A program made the translations under genes and the position numbers. Below are positions 6,867 through 15,372 of a DNA stretch of 64,000 bases, piece by piece. Position 1 is the stretch's first letter. Each line of letters opens with the position of its first letter. The notes beneath the pieces are model-generated. The model was not told the origin of the DNA. It saw only the letters and a program-made list of their open reading frames with translations, and did not search any database. Source of the DNA: a halophilic archaeon SHRA6 (GTDB taxonomy: Archaea; Halobacteriota; Halobacteria; Halobacteriales; Haloferacaceae); the NCBI GenBank assembly GCA_005239175.1, contig SOPS01000005.1:1-64000 (forward strand). Reading direction: 5' to 3'.

Positions 6867-8653
6867 TGGACGATCACCCCCACTTCAAACTGGGCAAGCG
6901 TCTCGGTGATCCCTGCATGTGCCACCGACTCGATGAGCGCAGAAAACGTATCGACGATCATTGGATAGGTCCCGACGCCGGGGCCAAAGAGTCCACCACG
7001 AGAGATGATGCTTGCAAGCGGGAGCGAGTACGCCAAGACGACGAGCACCAGCGCAATCCCGACCCAGAGCTTGAGATTGTCGAGGACCACCGGAGAGTCG
7101 CTCGGACCCGACAACGCCGGCGGCAGGTCTTCGCCCAGACTGCTCTGTTTGGTTCCAAATGAGGTCAAAACGACGTTTCCGATGAACAGGCCGAGTGAGA
7201 TGAACAACAGCGTCCCACCGATCGCGATCTGCATGTCGAACTCGTTCATCGTCCCAAATGCTGGCGTGAAGTCAAATCCCTGGTACTCCGGCTCGGCGGT
7301 CCGGCGCGGAACGCCAAACAACCCCGAAACGTGCATGGCGTTTGACATGAGGGCCATCCCGACAAACCACATCACAACCTGCAGGAGACCGATCGGCCGG
7401 CTAAACAGCGGCTTGTTGGTAAGCTGCGGCCACAGCCAGTACGTGGCTGCCATGAACGTGAGCGCCACGGCCGTCCCGACAGTGAGGTGGAAGTGACCAG
7501 GAACCCACAGCGTGTTGTGTACGAGGTAGTTGATGTTCATCCCGGCGTTGATCATCCCGCTGAAGCCACCGGCGGCGAACATCAATCCCGCGAGTGCCAT
7601 CCCAGTGAATGCCGGACGGGCCCACGGCAACGCCCGAAGCCAACCGAACAGGCCGGTCCCGCCCCGGCGCCGAGCGCCGTACTCCATACTTGCGACGACA
7701 GTAAACGCGGTGAGGAGGCTCGGCAACAACAGGAACATCGTGTTCGTCATTGCGATGAATTTGAACCCTTCGGCGATCCCCGGATCGACGTACTGGTGGT
7801 GAATTCCAACCGGCGTCGAAAGCAGGAGGAACAGCACGAACACCACCCGCGCGAGTGGATCGCTGAACAGCCGACCGCCCGCCAGTTTCGGCAGGACGGT
7901 GTACCACAGCATGTACGCTGGCATCAGCCAGAAGTACACGACTGGGTGGCCCCAGAACCAAAACAGCGTTCGGGTCAAAAGTGCGTTAACCTCATCGAAC
8001 AGCCCAAGCGACCACGGCAACAGGAAGACGACGACTGCAATCGCAATGCCGATCGACGCGATATACCACATCAGCATCGTCGTTAGCGCCATAAACGTCT
8101 GCAGCGGGATTCGCTCGTCTGGATGTTCGCGTTTCCAGGCGTACCACGCACGGAACCAGTCAACTCCAGCGAGCCACGAGCCGATCAAGAATATCGCCAG
8201 CCCGCCGTAAAACAGCGGATGCGCCTGCAGCGGCGCGTAGAACGTGAACAGGACGTCGGCGCTCATCTCTGTCGAATCGACGAACCCCCCAAGGACCGCG
8301 ACGACCGCCATGAGCGTTCCAACCACCATGAGGCCGTACCACGTCCACGAGTAGCGTATGTCGACGAGCGGTCGATCGAGACTCCTGACAACCGCCCACG
8401 TGAATACGCCAACCAGGAAGAAGATGGTGAACGAAACCACCATCAAGACCCCGTGGGCAGTCAATACGGTGTAGTAGTACGACGAATCCATCACGCGGAG
8501 GATGTCCGTCCGATGCAGCGTCTGAATAATTCCAAATAACCCACCGAGAATGAGTGCGATGAACGCACTCCACAGCGTTGCACGAACCAGTTTCGCTTCG
8601 TCGGGGAACTGATCAAGGAAGCTCGGAGCCCCGGATTCGAGCGCGTCGCTCAT
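6863..8653 (-). CDS. cbaA: ba3-type cytochrome oxidase subunit I
   Basis: A 596-residue, roughly 13-helix heme-copper oxidase subunit that reduces O2 to water and pumps protons. Visible ligands are His in TVLTAHGVLMV (low-spin heme), FWGHPVVYFWLMP (CuB His and the cross-linked Tyr), the HH pair in GIHHQYVDPG (CuB) and the two His of VPGHFHLTVGTAV (hemes). The GHPVVYF context and lack of the classic D-channel motif fit the B (ba3) family. It overlaps cbaB at its start and cbaE at its end by four bases each, showing a tight operon cbaD-B-A-E. Confidence 0.93.
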   Translation of the reverse strand: MSDALESGAPSFLDQFPDEAKLVRATLWSAFIALILGGLFGIIQTLHRTDILRVMDSSYYYTVLTAHGVLMVVSFTIFFLVGVFTWAVVRSLDRPLVDIRYSWTWYGLMVVGTLMAVVAVLGGFVDSTEMSADVLFTFYAPLQAHPLFYGGLAIFLIGSWLAGVDWFRAWYAWKREHPDERIPLQTFMALTTMLMWYIASIGIAIAVVVFLLPWSLGLFDEVNALLTRTLFWFWGHPVVYFWLMPAYMLWYTVLPKLAGGRLFSDPLARVVFVLFLLLSTPVGIHHQYVDPGIAEGFKFIAMTNTMFLLLPSLLTAFTVVASMEYGARRRGGTGLFGWLRALPWARPAFTGMALAGLMFAAGGFSGMINAGMNINYLVHNTLWVPGHFHLTVGTAVALTFMAATYWLWPQLTNKPLFSRPIGLLQVVMWFVGMALMSNAMHVSGLFGVPRRTAEPEYQGFDFTPAFGTMNEFDMQIAIGGTLLFISLGLFIGNVVLTSFGTKQSSLGEDLPPALSGPSDSPVVLDNLKLWVGIALVLVVLAYSLPLASIISRGGLFGPGVGTYPMIVDTFSALIESVAHAGITETLAQFEVGVIVQ

Positions 8654-9150
8654 TGGTCACCTCCGTCGTACTCTTCTTCGGGCACGACCACGACACTCCC
8701 CTCCATTACGTGATGGCCGTCTCCACAGTACTCGTTACACAACACGCCGTATTCGCCAGCTTCGTTGAACTCGACGGTGAACGTCGACACCTCACCGGGA
8801 ACGACCATCACGTTCGCGTTCGTCCCAACGACCTCGAACCCGTGTATCACGTCACGGGAGGTCACGTAAAATGTCACCGTGCTGCCCGCAGGTACCTCAA
8901 TCGGATCCGGCTGGAAGGCAAACTGTAGCGCAACGACGTACGCCTCGTACTCGTTTTCGCCGACCTGCTCGACACGCGGCTCGGCAAACCGTTGATCCTC
9001 ATCGAGCGCGTCGGGGTTGATCGTCTCCTCGTCGTCGGAGATCATGTCGACGCCCATCGCTGTTGCCCCGTAGGCGACCGTCGAAATAAACGCGACGATG
9101 AGAAGCATAGCCAGTACCAGCCAGATTTTCTCGTAGTTGTGAATATGCAT
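8650..9150 (-). CDS. cbaB: ba3-type cytochrome oxidase subunit II (CuA)
   Basis: A 166-residue protein with one N-terminal membrane anchor (IWLVLAMLLIVAFISTVAYG) and an extracytoplasmic cupredoxin domain. The CuA site is seen as VLCNEYCGDGHHVMEG (two Cys, Glu, His, Met) with the first His in the DVIHGFEV strand. It receives electrons, probably from a halocyanin, and passes them to subunit I. The short single-anchor form is typical of the ba3 family. Start codon ATG at 9150 overlaps the stop of cbaD (TGATG), so translation is probably coupled. Confidence 0.92.
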   Translation of the reverse strand: MHIHNYEKIWLVLAMLLIVAFISTVAYGATAMGVDMISDDEETINPDALDEDQRFAEPRVEQVGENEYEAYVVALQFAFQPDPIEVPAGSTVTFYVTSRDVIHGFEVVGTNANVMVVPGEVSTFTVEFNEAGEYGVLCNEYCGDGHHVMEGSVVVVPEEEYDGGDQ

Positions 9151-9308
9151 CAGCCGATCACCGTCAGGTCATTGCCGAGGAACTCGATGAAGTACATAAA
9201 GATCCACAGTATCGCGAGGATCACGAAATATAGTAGAATAAGCGCAAGTGTGCCCTTTGGATCAAAATCCTCATGATCAATTTCTTTCTTCGCAGTCTCA
9301 GTGGACAT
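9150..9308 (-). CDS. cbaD: CbaD-like 52-residue single-helix oxidase subunit
   Basis: A short gene that opens with ATG at 9308 and overlaps the cbaB start by one base. The 52-residue product has an acidic N-terminus (MSTETAKKEIDHEDFDPKG) and one long hydrophobic helix. Size, membrane helix and position as first gene match cbaD of the N. pharaonis ba3-type oxidase operon, and the single-helix subunit IIa of Thermus ba3. The promoter must lie in the 103 bp shared with the divergent 9412 gene. Confidence 0.75.
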   Translation of the reverse strand: MSTETAKKEIDHEDFDPKGTLALILLYFVILAILWIFMYFIEFLGNDLTVIG

Positions 9309-9411
9309 TATATGACGATTTTGGAAATGCAGTACATAAATCTCCCGGCTCTTCTCAGAATCGAAGGACGGGGAAATGGACTTATACTATCGTACTAAAC
9401 ATACACGACAG

Positions 9412-9606
9412 ATGGTCGAACCAAGACATGCGAGCCTCGTTTCGCTGGCTGCGTTGCCGGCCGTTGTCGGCTACCTCCTGTTCAAGCCAGCCCCAATCGT
9501 CGCCGTCTCGGCACTCAACGTGGTGTTGATCGCGGGGTCGTTGTACCTCGCAATGAGCCCCACTGAGAGTGAGCATGATACGATTGCCGAGACATCGGCA
9601 CACTGA
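9412..9606 (+). CDS. Small oxidase-associated membrane protein
   Basis: A 64-residue protein starting MVEPRHASLVSLAALPAVVG with two hydrophobic helices (the second around APIVAVSALNVVLIAGSLYLA) and an acidic His-containing tail. I have seen this family between ba3-type oxidase genes and a copper P-type ATPase in other haloarchaea, so a role in oxidase biogenesis is plausible but not established. It is divergent from the cba operon and lies 22 bp before the ATPase gene, so those two are probably cotranscribed. The in-frame ATG 36 bp upstream is not used, because it adds basic sequence. Confidence 0.65.
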   Translation: MVEPRHASLVSLAALPAVVGYLLFKPAPIVAVSALNVVLIAGSLYLAMSPTESEHDTIAETSAH

Positions 9607-9628
9607 ACGGATAGCACTACCCGAGTAG

Positions 9629-12133
9629 ATGTCCTCGTGTACCCTCTGTGGGCTTTCGACACCCGATCCTCCAGTCACTGACAAGACGATCGACGGAGCG
9701 TATTGCTGTCAGGGCTGTCTTGAGGTTGCCCGTGTCTTGGGCGCGGAAGAAGCTGAACGGCTCGAGGCTGATTCGGTCGATGACGCAATTGTTGACACGC
9801 AGGCCACCGAACACTCTACAGAGGATCATGCACAGTCGGAGACGATCGAAGACTGTGACAGCGCCTACCTCAGTGTCGAGGGAATGCACTGTTCGACCTG
9901 TGAGACGTTCCTCGAATCACAGGCACAGGCACACCCCGGCGTTGCTGAAGCGACCGCGAGCTACGCGACCGATACGCTAAAAATCAGCTACGATCCAGCG
10001 GCTGTCGATCGCCGTTCGCTGCCGGAACTCGTCTCGGGGTACGGCTACGACGCCTCCCATCGCTCGATTGAGACCGATCCCGATCCCGGCGGAGACATCG
10101 AGGTGGTCAAGTTCCTCATTGGCGGCGGGTTGTTCGGGATGATGACGATGGTGTGGTACGCGCTGTTTTTGTATCCGACGTACTTCGGCTTCGAGCCGTT
10201 CGTCGATCTCAGCGGCTTTGACGGCCTGTATCTCTTCACACAAATCTGGCTCTTGACGTCGATCGTGTTGTTCTACACCGGCTATCCCATCCTCAGAGGC
10301 GGGTACGTCAGTCTGACTGCCGGCCAGCCGAACATGGACCTGCTCGTCTCGATCGCCGCACTCGGCTCGTACGGCTACAGCACGCTCGCGATGTTCCTCG
10401 GCCAAACGGACCTGTACTTTGACGTGACTGTCGCGATCATTCTCGTCGTGACCGCCGGCAACTACTACGAGTCACGAATCAAACGGCGCGCCTCGGATCT
10501 CCTCTCTGACCTGACTGCGATTCAGGTGTCGGAGGCACGTCGAGTCGACGGGACGACCGTCCCCGTCGCAGCGATCGCCCCCGGCGACGAGTTGCTCGTT
10601 CGGCCGGGTGAGCGGATTCCGATCGACGGCGAGATCGTCGACGGCGTCGCGGCGATCGACGAGGCACTCGTAACGGGTGAGTCGGTCCCGCGAACGAAGC
10701 GACCGGGTGATGTCGTTCGGGGTGGAACTGTTGTAACCGATCGACCGGTGACGATTCGGGCCGGCGAGGACGCCGAAAGCACGCTCGATCGGCTCGTCGA
10801 ACTCCTGTGGGAAATCCAGAGCTCCTCACCGGGCGTTCAGCGCGTCGCCGACAAACTCGCGACGGTGTTCGTTCCACTCGTGCTCGTCGCCGCGGTTGTG
10901 GCGACTATCTGGACGCTGTCTACCGGCGCAGGCGGGACGGCTGCGCTCCTGGTCGGGCTAACGGTTGTCATCGTTTCGTGTCCGTGTGCGCTCGGACTTG
11001 CGACGCCGCTTGCGGTGGCGCGCGGGATCAAAACTGCCGCGAGCCACGGGATCGTGGTCGCCTCGACTGCGATCTTCGAACGAGGAACTGACGTCGATAC
11101 AATTGCGGTTGACAAGACGGGAACGCTCACAAGCGGTCGGATGACAGTGTCGGAGACGATCGGAGACGATCCCGCCCAGATACTCTCGGTGGCAGCCGCG
11201 CTCGAGCGTGCGTCCCCACATCCGATCGCCGACGCGATCGTTGCGGCTGCAGCCGCAGACGGTACGGAAACAGACGACTCCCGGAGCGTCGAAACCGACG
11301 GCGGGGCGGTCCCAGCAGGCGAGAACCAGCCAGCGACGATATCCGAGAAGACGACGACGCCTACAGACGCAGCGATAGCCGTGGATATGGACTCCGTGGA
11401 ACTCACCGATCGCGGGGTGCACGGAACAGTCCACGGCGCAGATGGCATGGACGGACCGGTCGACGCGGCGGTCGGCCATCCAGCGTGCTTTACTGACTGG
11501 GCAGATCCGAACGGCTGGCTCGACGCCGCTGAGTCGGTCCAGGCGGACGGAGACGTCGCGGTCGTCGTCGGCGTCGAGGGGGTTGTCCGAGGCGTGATTG
11601 CGGTTGGTGACGAGCCGAAGCCTGAGTGGGATCGCGTGCTCTCCGAACTTGCGGCGGACGATCGCGAATTGGTCGTGCTCACCGGCGATGACGAGCCGGC
11701 GACGAAGCGCTTCGAAGCGCACCCGGACGTCGACACCGTGTTTGCGAATGTGCCCCCGGAGGCAAAAGCGGCCACCGTCGAGCGGCTCAAATCCCGCGGA
11801 CAGGTCGCAATGATCGGCGACGGGAGTAACGACGCGCCCGCGCTTGCGGCCGCAGACCTTGGGATCGCACTCGCCACCGGAACGAAGCTCGCAACCGATG
11901 CAGCGGACGTGATTCTCGTCGACGGTGACATTACGGAGCTGCCGTTCGTGTTCTCGCTCGCGGCCAACACGAAGCGGCGCATCGCCGAAAACCTCGGGTG
12001 GGCGTTCCTCTACAATGGGGTTGCGATTCCACTCGCGATCGCCGGCGTCCTGAACCCACTTTTAGCCGCGCTTGCGATGGGCTCAAGCAGTCTCATCGTC
12101 GTACTCAATTCGACGCTTCGATCGCTCGAGTAA
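9629..12133 (+). CDS. copA: Copper-translocating P1B-type ATPase
   Basis: An 834-residue heavy-metal pump. The N-terminus has a Cys-rich metal site (CTLCG at 4-8, CCQGC at 26-30), then a heavy-metal-associated domain with GMHCSTC (Cys88, Cys91). The actuator has VTGESVP, the transport helix has SCPCALGLATP, and the phosphorylation loop has DKTGTLT, with SPHP and GDGSNDAPALAAADLGIAL further on. The doubled Cys-rich N-terminus is like the CcoI/FixI ATPases that feed copper to oxidases. About 60 acidic, low-complexity residues are inserted in the nucleotide-binding domain after SPHPIADAIVAAAA. The gene lies beside the ba3 operon, which supports copper supply for CuA/CuB (inference). Confidence 0.92.
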   Translation: MSSCTLCGLSTPDPPVTDKTIDGAYCCQGCLEVARVLGAEEAERLEADSVDDAIVDTQATEHSTEDHAQSETIEDCDSAYLSVEGMHCSTCETFLESQAQAHPGVAEATASYATDTLKISYDPAAVDRRSLPELVSGYGYDASHRSIETDPDPGGDIEVVKFLIGGGLFGMMTMVWYALFLYPTYFGFEPFVDLSGFDGLYLFTQIWLLTSIVLFYTGYPILRGGYVSLTAGQPNMDLLVSIAALGSYGYSTLAMFLGQTDLYFDVTVAIILVVTAGNYYESRIKRRASDLLSDLTAIQVSEARRVDGTTVPVAAIAPGDELLVRPGERIPIDGEIVDGVAAIDEALVTGESVPRTKRPGDVVRGGTVVTDRPVTIRAGEDAESTLDRLVELLWEIQSSSPGVQRVADKLATVFVPLVLVAAVVATIWTLSTGAGGTAALLVGLTVVIVSCPCALGLATPLAVARGIKTAASHGIVVASTAIFERGTDVDTIAVDKTGTLTSGRMTVSETIGDDPAQILSVAAALERASPHPIADAIVAAAAADGTETDDSRSVETDGGAVPAGENQPATISEKTTTPTDAAIAVDMDSVELTDRGVHGTVHGADGMDGPVDAAVGHPACFTDWADPNGWLDAAESVQADGDVAVVVGVEGVVRGVIAVGDEPKPEWDRVLSELAADDRELVVLTGDDEPATKRFEAHPDVDTVFANVPPEAKAATVERLKSRGQVAMIGDGSNDAPALAAADLGIALATGTKLATDAADVILVDGDITELPFVFSLAANTKRRIAENLGWAFLYNGVAIPLAIAGVLNPLLAALAMGSSSLIVVLNSTLRSLE

Positions 12134-12173
12134 CCGGCACAACACTTTGGTTCGCAGTCCACATAGCGGGGGT

Positions 12174-12935
12174 ATGTCAGACCAGCGGATCGCGATCGGC
12201 GGAACCGACGGCGAGCCGGCGGTTCTCTCCACCGGCCACCGTGTGATGCTGCCGCTTTCGACCCACGCGACGATCACGGGCGCAGTGTTTTCGGCGTCCA
12301 AAACGGCGGTCGCGTCGCTGTTACCGAATGGCCTCAAGCCGATTCGCGCAACCCCGACTCGTGCGGCTGTCACGTTCCTGTGTGTCGAGTACGATCGAAT
12401 TGGTTACGACACTGCCATCGACCCCTACAACGAGTTTGGCGTGTTGCTCCCTGCGATCCCAGAAGACGAACGAACGGTCCCATACGCGTCGTTACTCACC
12501 CACGGCGTGAGCGGATACGTCGAGTATCTCCCGGTGACGACAGAGCCAGCGCGAGCGCTCGGCGTCGATATCTGGGGCTATCCAAAGGAGGTCGCTGAGA
12601 TCACCCATCGCGACGAGGGGTCGGTACGACACACCTCGGTTCGGGCTGACGGCGAACGCCTGATTGACGTGGCGATCGATCGACCGCCACAGCTCCCGTG
12701 GCGTCAGTCGGGAGTGAGCTACACGGAAAAGAACGGGACGGTGCTGCGTGAACGCCTCGAGTTAGACGGCCGCCTTGGGATGTGGCCCTACAGCGATCGG
12801 GTCGACTACGTGCTTGGCGAGCACCCACGTGCGCAGGCACTCTCAGAGCTGGATATCGGCGATCGAGCCCTTTTGCGCTTCGCTGGCGACGCTGAATTTC
12901 AGATCCACGAAGGAGAACCGATCGGGCCGGTGTGA
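12174..12935 (+). CDS. Acetoacetate decarboxylase-family protein
   Basis: A 253-residue protein matching the acetoacetate decarboxylase fold: an N-terminal strand region, the central YNEFGVLLPA and GYVEYLPVT segments, and the conserved ALGVDIWGYPKEVAEI motif in which the Lys of GYPK occupies the position of the Schiff-base Lys of this family. Members decarboxylate acetoacetate or act as related enzymes on other beta-keto acids. It is 41 bp downstream of the copper ATPase on the same strand, with no evident functional link. The ATG at 12174 is used; the longer frame overlaps the ATPase gene out of phase. Confidence 0.8.
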   Translation: MSDQRIAIGGTDGEPAVLSTGHRVMLPLSTHATITGAVFSASKTAVASLLPNGLKPIRATPTRAAVTFLCVEYDRIGYDTAIDPYNEFGVLLPAIPEDERTVPYASLLTHGVSGYVEYLPVTTEPARALGVDIWGYPKEVAEITHRDEGSVRHTSVRADGERLIDVAIDRPPQLPWRQSGVSYTEKNGTVLRERLELDGRLGMWPYSDRVDYVLGEHPRAQALSELDIGDRALLRFAGDAEFQIHEGEPIGPV

Positions 12936-12940
12936 GCCGA

Positions 12941-13588
12941 CTACCCGTTTCTCGCACCGATCGCCTTTGCGACCGTAAGCAGGTAGCCGAGCCCGGCTTT
13001 GACTTCCGGATCGCGAATCGATCGAGCCAATCCAACAGCCCCCACCGGTTCCGGATCTGTTCGTTCGGCGTCACCGAGCGCGGTCAAGAGCGCCTCAATC
13101 CCTCGCCGGGTTTCAGGCGCTGCAGCGCTATCGGCGAGTTCGCCGAGCGATGCACCGGTTCGCGCCAGTGAGACGGCCATGTCGTCATCGAGCGCCGACG
13201 TCGCGAGCGAGGCGACGGTTGCTAGTTCCACGAGGTCGTCGAGAGTTCCAGTTCGCTGTAGTTCGACGATCGTCTCGAGCGCATCAGCCAGATCCTCGCC
13301 ATTTGAGCCGACTGCCTCGGCCAGTTGGACCGTACCGGGCGTTGCAACCGCGTCCGCAGATTCGGCGAGCGTCGATCCGGTTCGTGCGACAGAGACAGCC
13401 ATGTCATCGTCAAGGGCGTCCTCGCCGAGAGAGACGACGTCCAGTAGCTCGTTTACTGCTCCGAGTCGATCGACGAACTCGGCAACAGCTTCGGGGTTCC
13501 GCTCGATCGCATCCGCGAGCGCCTCCGGGACCGCCTCACTGCTGCCCTCGAGGGCCTCGCCGTCTGCTTTGGTTTGCTGTTCACTCAT
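12941..13588 (-). CDS. DUF1641 protein with an internal duplication
   Basis: A 215-residue, helical, acidic protein. The stretch ALDDDMAVSVARTGSTL is repeated about 75 residues later as ALDDDMAVSLARTGASL, each followed by a similar helix, so the protein is an internal duplication. DUF1641 proteins occur beside sulfide:quinone oxidoreductase and TusA/DsrE genes in archaea and bacteria, but no activity is known. It is the last gene of the tusA-sqr-DUF1641 operon. The ATG at 13588 is favoured over a GTG nine bases earlier, because a GAGGTGA ribosome site lies five bases before it. Confidence 0.8.
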   Translation of the reverse strand: MSEQQTKADGEALEGSSEAVPEALADAIERNPEAVAEFVDRLGAVNELLDVVSLGEDALDDDMAVSVARTGSTLAESADAVATPGTVQLAEAVGSNGEDLADALETIVELQRTGTLDDLVELATVASLATSALDDDMAVSLARTGASLGELADSAAAPETRRGIEALLTALGDAERTDPEPVGAVGLARSIRDPEVKAGLGYLLTVAKAIGARNG

Positions 13589-13598
13589 GTCTGTCACC

Positions 13599-14738
13599 TC
13601 AGAGCAGCCCCCGGGCGGTCAGCCAGTAGGACTCATTGTACGCTAGCTTCGACCAGTGCAGCGTTCGTGACGGTCTCCCCGGTGAGGGATCGTTGTTGTA
13701 GTCGAAGGAGACGTACGTCGCCTCGTCCATGCCGGTTTCGACGAAACAGAGCGTCTTGCCGTCGTAGGTCGCGGTCGGCTGTTGGTCGCGAACAGTACTT
13801 GTGAGTCGTTTCGCGACAACGTTCGCCTGGTAATGGGCGGCGCTGCCGGCTTTCGGAACGCCGATCGCCGCCGCGTCGCCGATCGCGTAGACGTCGTCGA
13901 ACTCGGTTGCCTCGAGCGTGTGACTGTCGACGTCAACCCAGCCGGTTTCACCGAGTCCAGCCTGGGTTATGAGGTCACTGCCGGTGTGCGGCGGGATTGT
14001 CACGAGCAGATCGTAGTCGAGTTCAGTGCCTTCCATCGACGTGAGCATGCCGTCTGAAGGATCGATTGCCTCCGCGTTGAACATCGTCTCGACGGCGATG
14101 TCTCGTTCCGCAAGCCGCGGACGTGCCCACTCAGCGATGTGTTCGTTGCCGTGGGTCCGCATGATTGGGTACGTGTAGGTGATATCGATGTCCTCACGCA
14201 GCCCACGCGAGCGGAACCAGTCGTCGGCCATCATAACGAACTCAAGGGGCGCGACCGGACACATGTGTGGGTTGCCGATCACACTCAAGACGAGGTGTCC
14301 CTCGGTGAACGACAGCAGTTCGTCGCGGAGTTCGGTGGAAGCTGACTCGCCGTAGAAGTGGTAGCCTCCCTCGTCGAGTCCATCGATAGATTCCGTGTCC
14401 ATCTGCGAGCCGGTCGCGATGACGAGCGAATCATATCCGACGGTACCACCGCCAGCGGAGAGCGTCTTCTCCTCGGTGTCGATATCGTCGACCCGCTCGA
14501 TCCGGAGATCGACGCGATCGTCAACCAGCTCCGCGAGGGGACGTCGACCGTCCGCAGGCTCGCGCTGGCCGAAGGCGACGTACAGCCAGACAGGCTTGTA
14601 GATGTGGTCCTCGCCGTCATTGAACAGGCTCACCGCAACTTCGCCGGCGTCGATCTCCGGAGCAAGCCGCTCGGCGAGATTGTTCGCAAGGACGACCCCG
14701 CCGGTGCCGCCGCCGATGATCGCAATTCGGTGAGTCAT
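13599..14738 (-). CDS. sqr: Sulfide:quinone oxidoreductase (FAD)
   Basis: A 379-residue flavoprotein that oxidises sulfide to sulfane sulfur and reduces the membrane quinone. The N-terminal dinucleotide motif GGGTGG (9-14) binds FAD, VIATG marks the second nucleotide-binding strand, and VYAIGDAA (283-290) is the FAD-ribityl motif. Two conserved cysteines suited to sulfur transfer are Cys160 (NPHMCPVAP) and Cys331. The C-terminal amphipathic part (HWSKLAYNESYWLTARGLL) fits membrane association. Its ATG overlaps the stop of the upstream tusA by four bases, and DUF1641 follows after 10 bp. FCSD and NADH dehydrogenase-2 relatives are alternatives, but the context favours SQR. Confidence 0.85.
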   Translation of the reverse strand: MTHRIAIIGGGTGGVVLANNLAERLAPEIDAGEVAVSLFNDGEDHIYKPVWLYVAFGQREPADGRRPLAELVDDRVDLRIERVDDIDTEEKTLSAGGGTVGYDSLVIATGSQMDTESIDGLDEGGYHFYGESASTELRDELLSFTEGHLVLSVIGNPHMCPVAPLEFVMMADDWFRSRGLREDIDITYTYPIMRTHGNEHIAEWARPRLAERDIAVETMFNAEAIDPSDGMLTSMEGTELDYDLLVTIPPHTGSDLITQAGLGETGWVDVDSHTLEATEFDDVYAIGDAAAIGVPKAGSAAHYQANVVAKRLTSTVRDQQPTATYDGKTLCFVETGMDEATYVSFDYNNDPSPGRPSRTLHWSKLAYNESYWLTARGLL

Positions 14739-14977
14739 GTTTTCCTCACGTAGATCTGGTAGTGATCTCCCGCGTCGTCGATCGCGAGGACCTCGTTGCC
14801 GGACTCGTCGGCCCATGCAGGGATGTCGGTTGTCGACTGCTCGGCGTCGCTGAGCAGCTCGATCACGTCCCCAACCTCGGCGTCGCGTATGGCCCCGACG
14901 AGGTCCATCATCGGACCGGGACAGGTCGCCCCCCGGGAGTCAACGGTTCTGTCAGCGTCAATCGATTCAGTACTCAT
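14735..14977 (-). CDS. tusA: TusA-family sulfur carrier
   Basis: An 80-residue protein with the TusA/SirA signature: the strand DSRGATCPGPMMDL carries the sulfur-accepting Cys19 in a CPGP motif, followed by a helix and the VIELLSDAEQSTTDIPAWA strand. TusA proteins carry sulfane sulfur as a persulfide between enzymes. It is the first gene of the operon with sqr, and its stop overlaps the sqr start. A TATATAATATGG-type box lies about 30 bases before the start on the minus strand. A second TusA is encoded at 15944-16201. Confidence 0.88.
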   Translation of the reverse strand: MSTESIDADRTVDSRGATCPGPMMDLVGAIRDAEVGDVIELLSDAEQSTTDIPAWADESGNEVLAIDDAGDHYQIYVRKT

Positions 14978-15127
14978 GGATACAGGTCTACGTTGGTGGC
15001 CATATTATATAATAGTGCTCAATATTCCCAAGAACATAGAACGCTTATTCCCTATTAAAAGATGTTTGGGATTACATCAGACAGACTAATCGATAACTCT
15101 ATTGGGACACATACCCAATACAGTGGT

Positions 15128-15346
15128 ATGGAACAAAACGTTGGTGAACTCGATCGAACGGCTCGGATCGCACTCGGAGCGATCGCCGGCGGTGCGTCGC
15201 TAGCCATCCTTGGCGGAATTATCTCAACGAGCAGTCTCGCGGCCGCAGTGTTGGGAATTGTGTCCGTGGTGCTGTTTGTTACCGCCACAACCCGAACCTG
15301 TGGGGCGTACTCTCTTATCGGCGTGAATACCTGCGAACGAAACTAA
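15128..15346 (+). CDS. DUF2892 (YgaP-type) inner membrane protein
   Basis: A 72-residue protein with a short N-terminal helix (GELDRTARIALGAIAGGASLA), a second hydrophobic helix (AAAVLGIVSVVLFVTATTRTC) and the C-terminal PAY/GAYSLIGVNTC stretch, typical of DUF2892, which forms the membrane part of rhodanese YgaP. The two conserved cysteines in TRTCGAYSLIGVNTC could bind or carry sulfur. It sits divergently between the two sulfur-carrier operons. The ATG at 15128 is the first codon of the conserved part. Confidence 0.78.
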   Translation: MEQNVGELDRTARIALGAIAGGASLAILGGIISTSSLAAAVLGIVSVVLFVTATTRTCGAYSLIGVNTCERN

Positions 15347-15367
15347 TTTTACTGTTTTTACGTTTTT
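15347..15367 (+). terminator. T-rich terminator between convergent genes
   Basis: Just after the DUF2892 stop codon the + strand has three short runs of T (TTTTACTGTTTTTACGTTTTT). Archaeal transcription commonly ends at such oligo-T runs, and the next gene on the minus strand stops at 15373. Confidence 0.45.
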
Positions 15368-15372
15368 CGAGG

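Noticed and set aside
10837-11982. 381-codon open frame on the minus strand
   Set aside because: It lies entirely within the copper ATPase gene; composition is Ser/Thr/Arg-rich and not acidic, as expected for a GC-rich shadow frame.
15003-15040. AATAGTGCTCAATATT near tusA1 as a further sulfur operator
   Set aside because: Only one arm fits TATTG-TR-CAATA, and the spacing is wrong; it may just be the AT-rich promoter.
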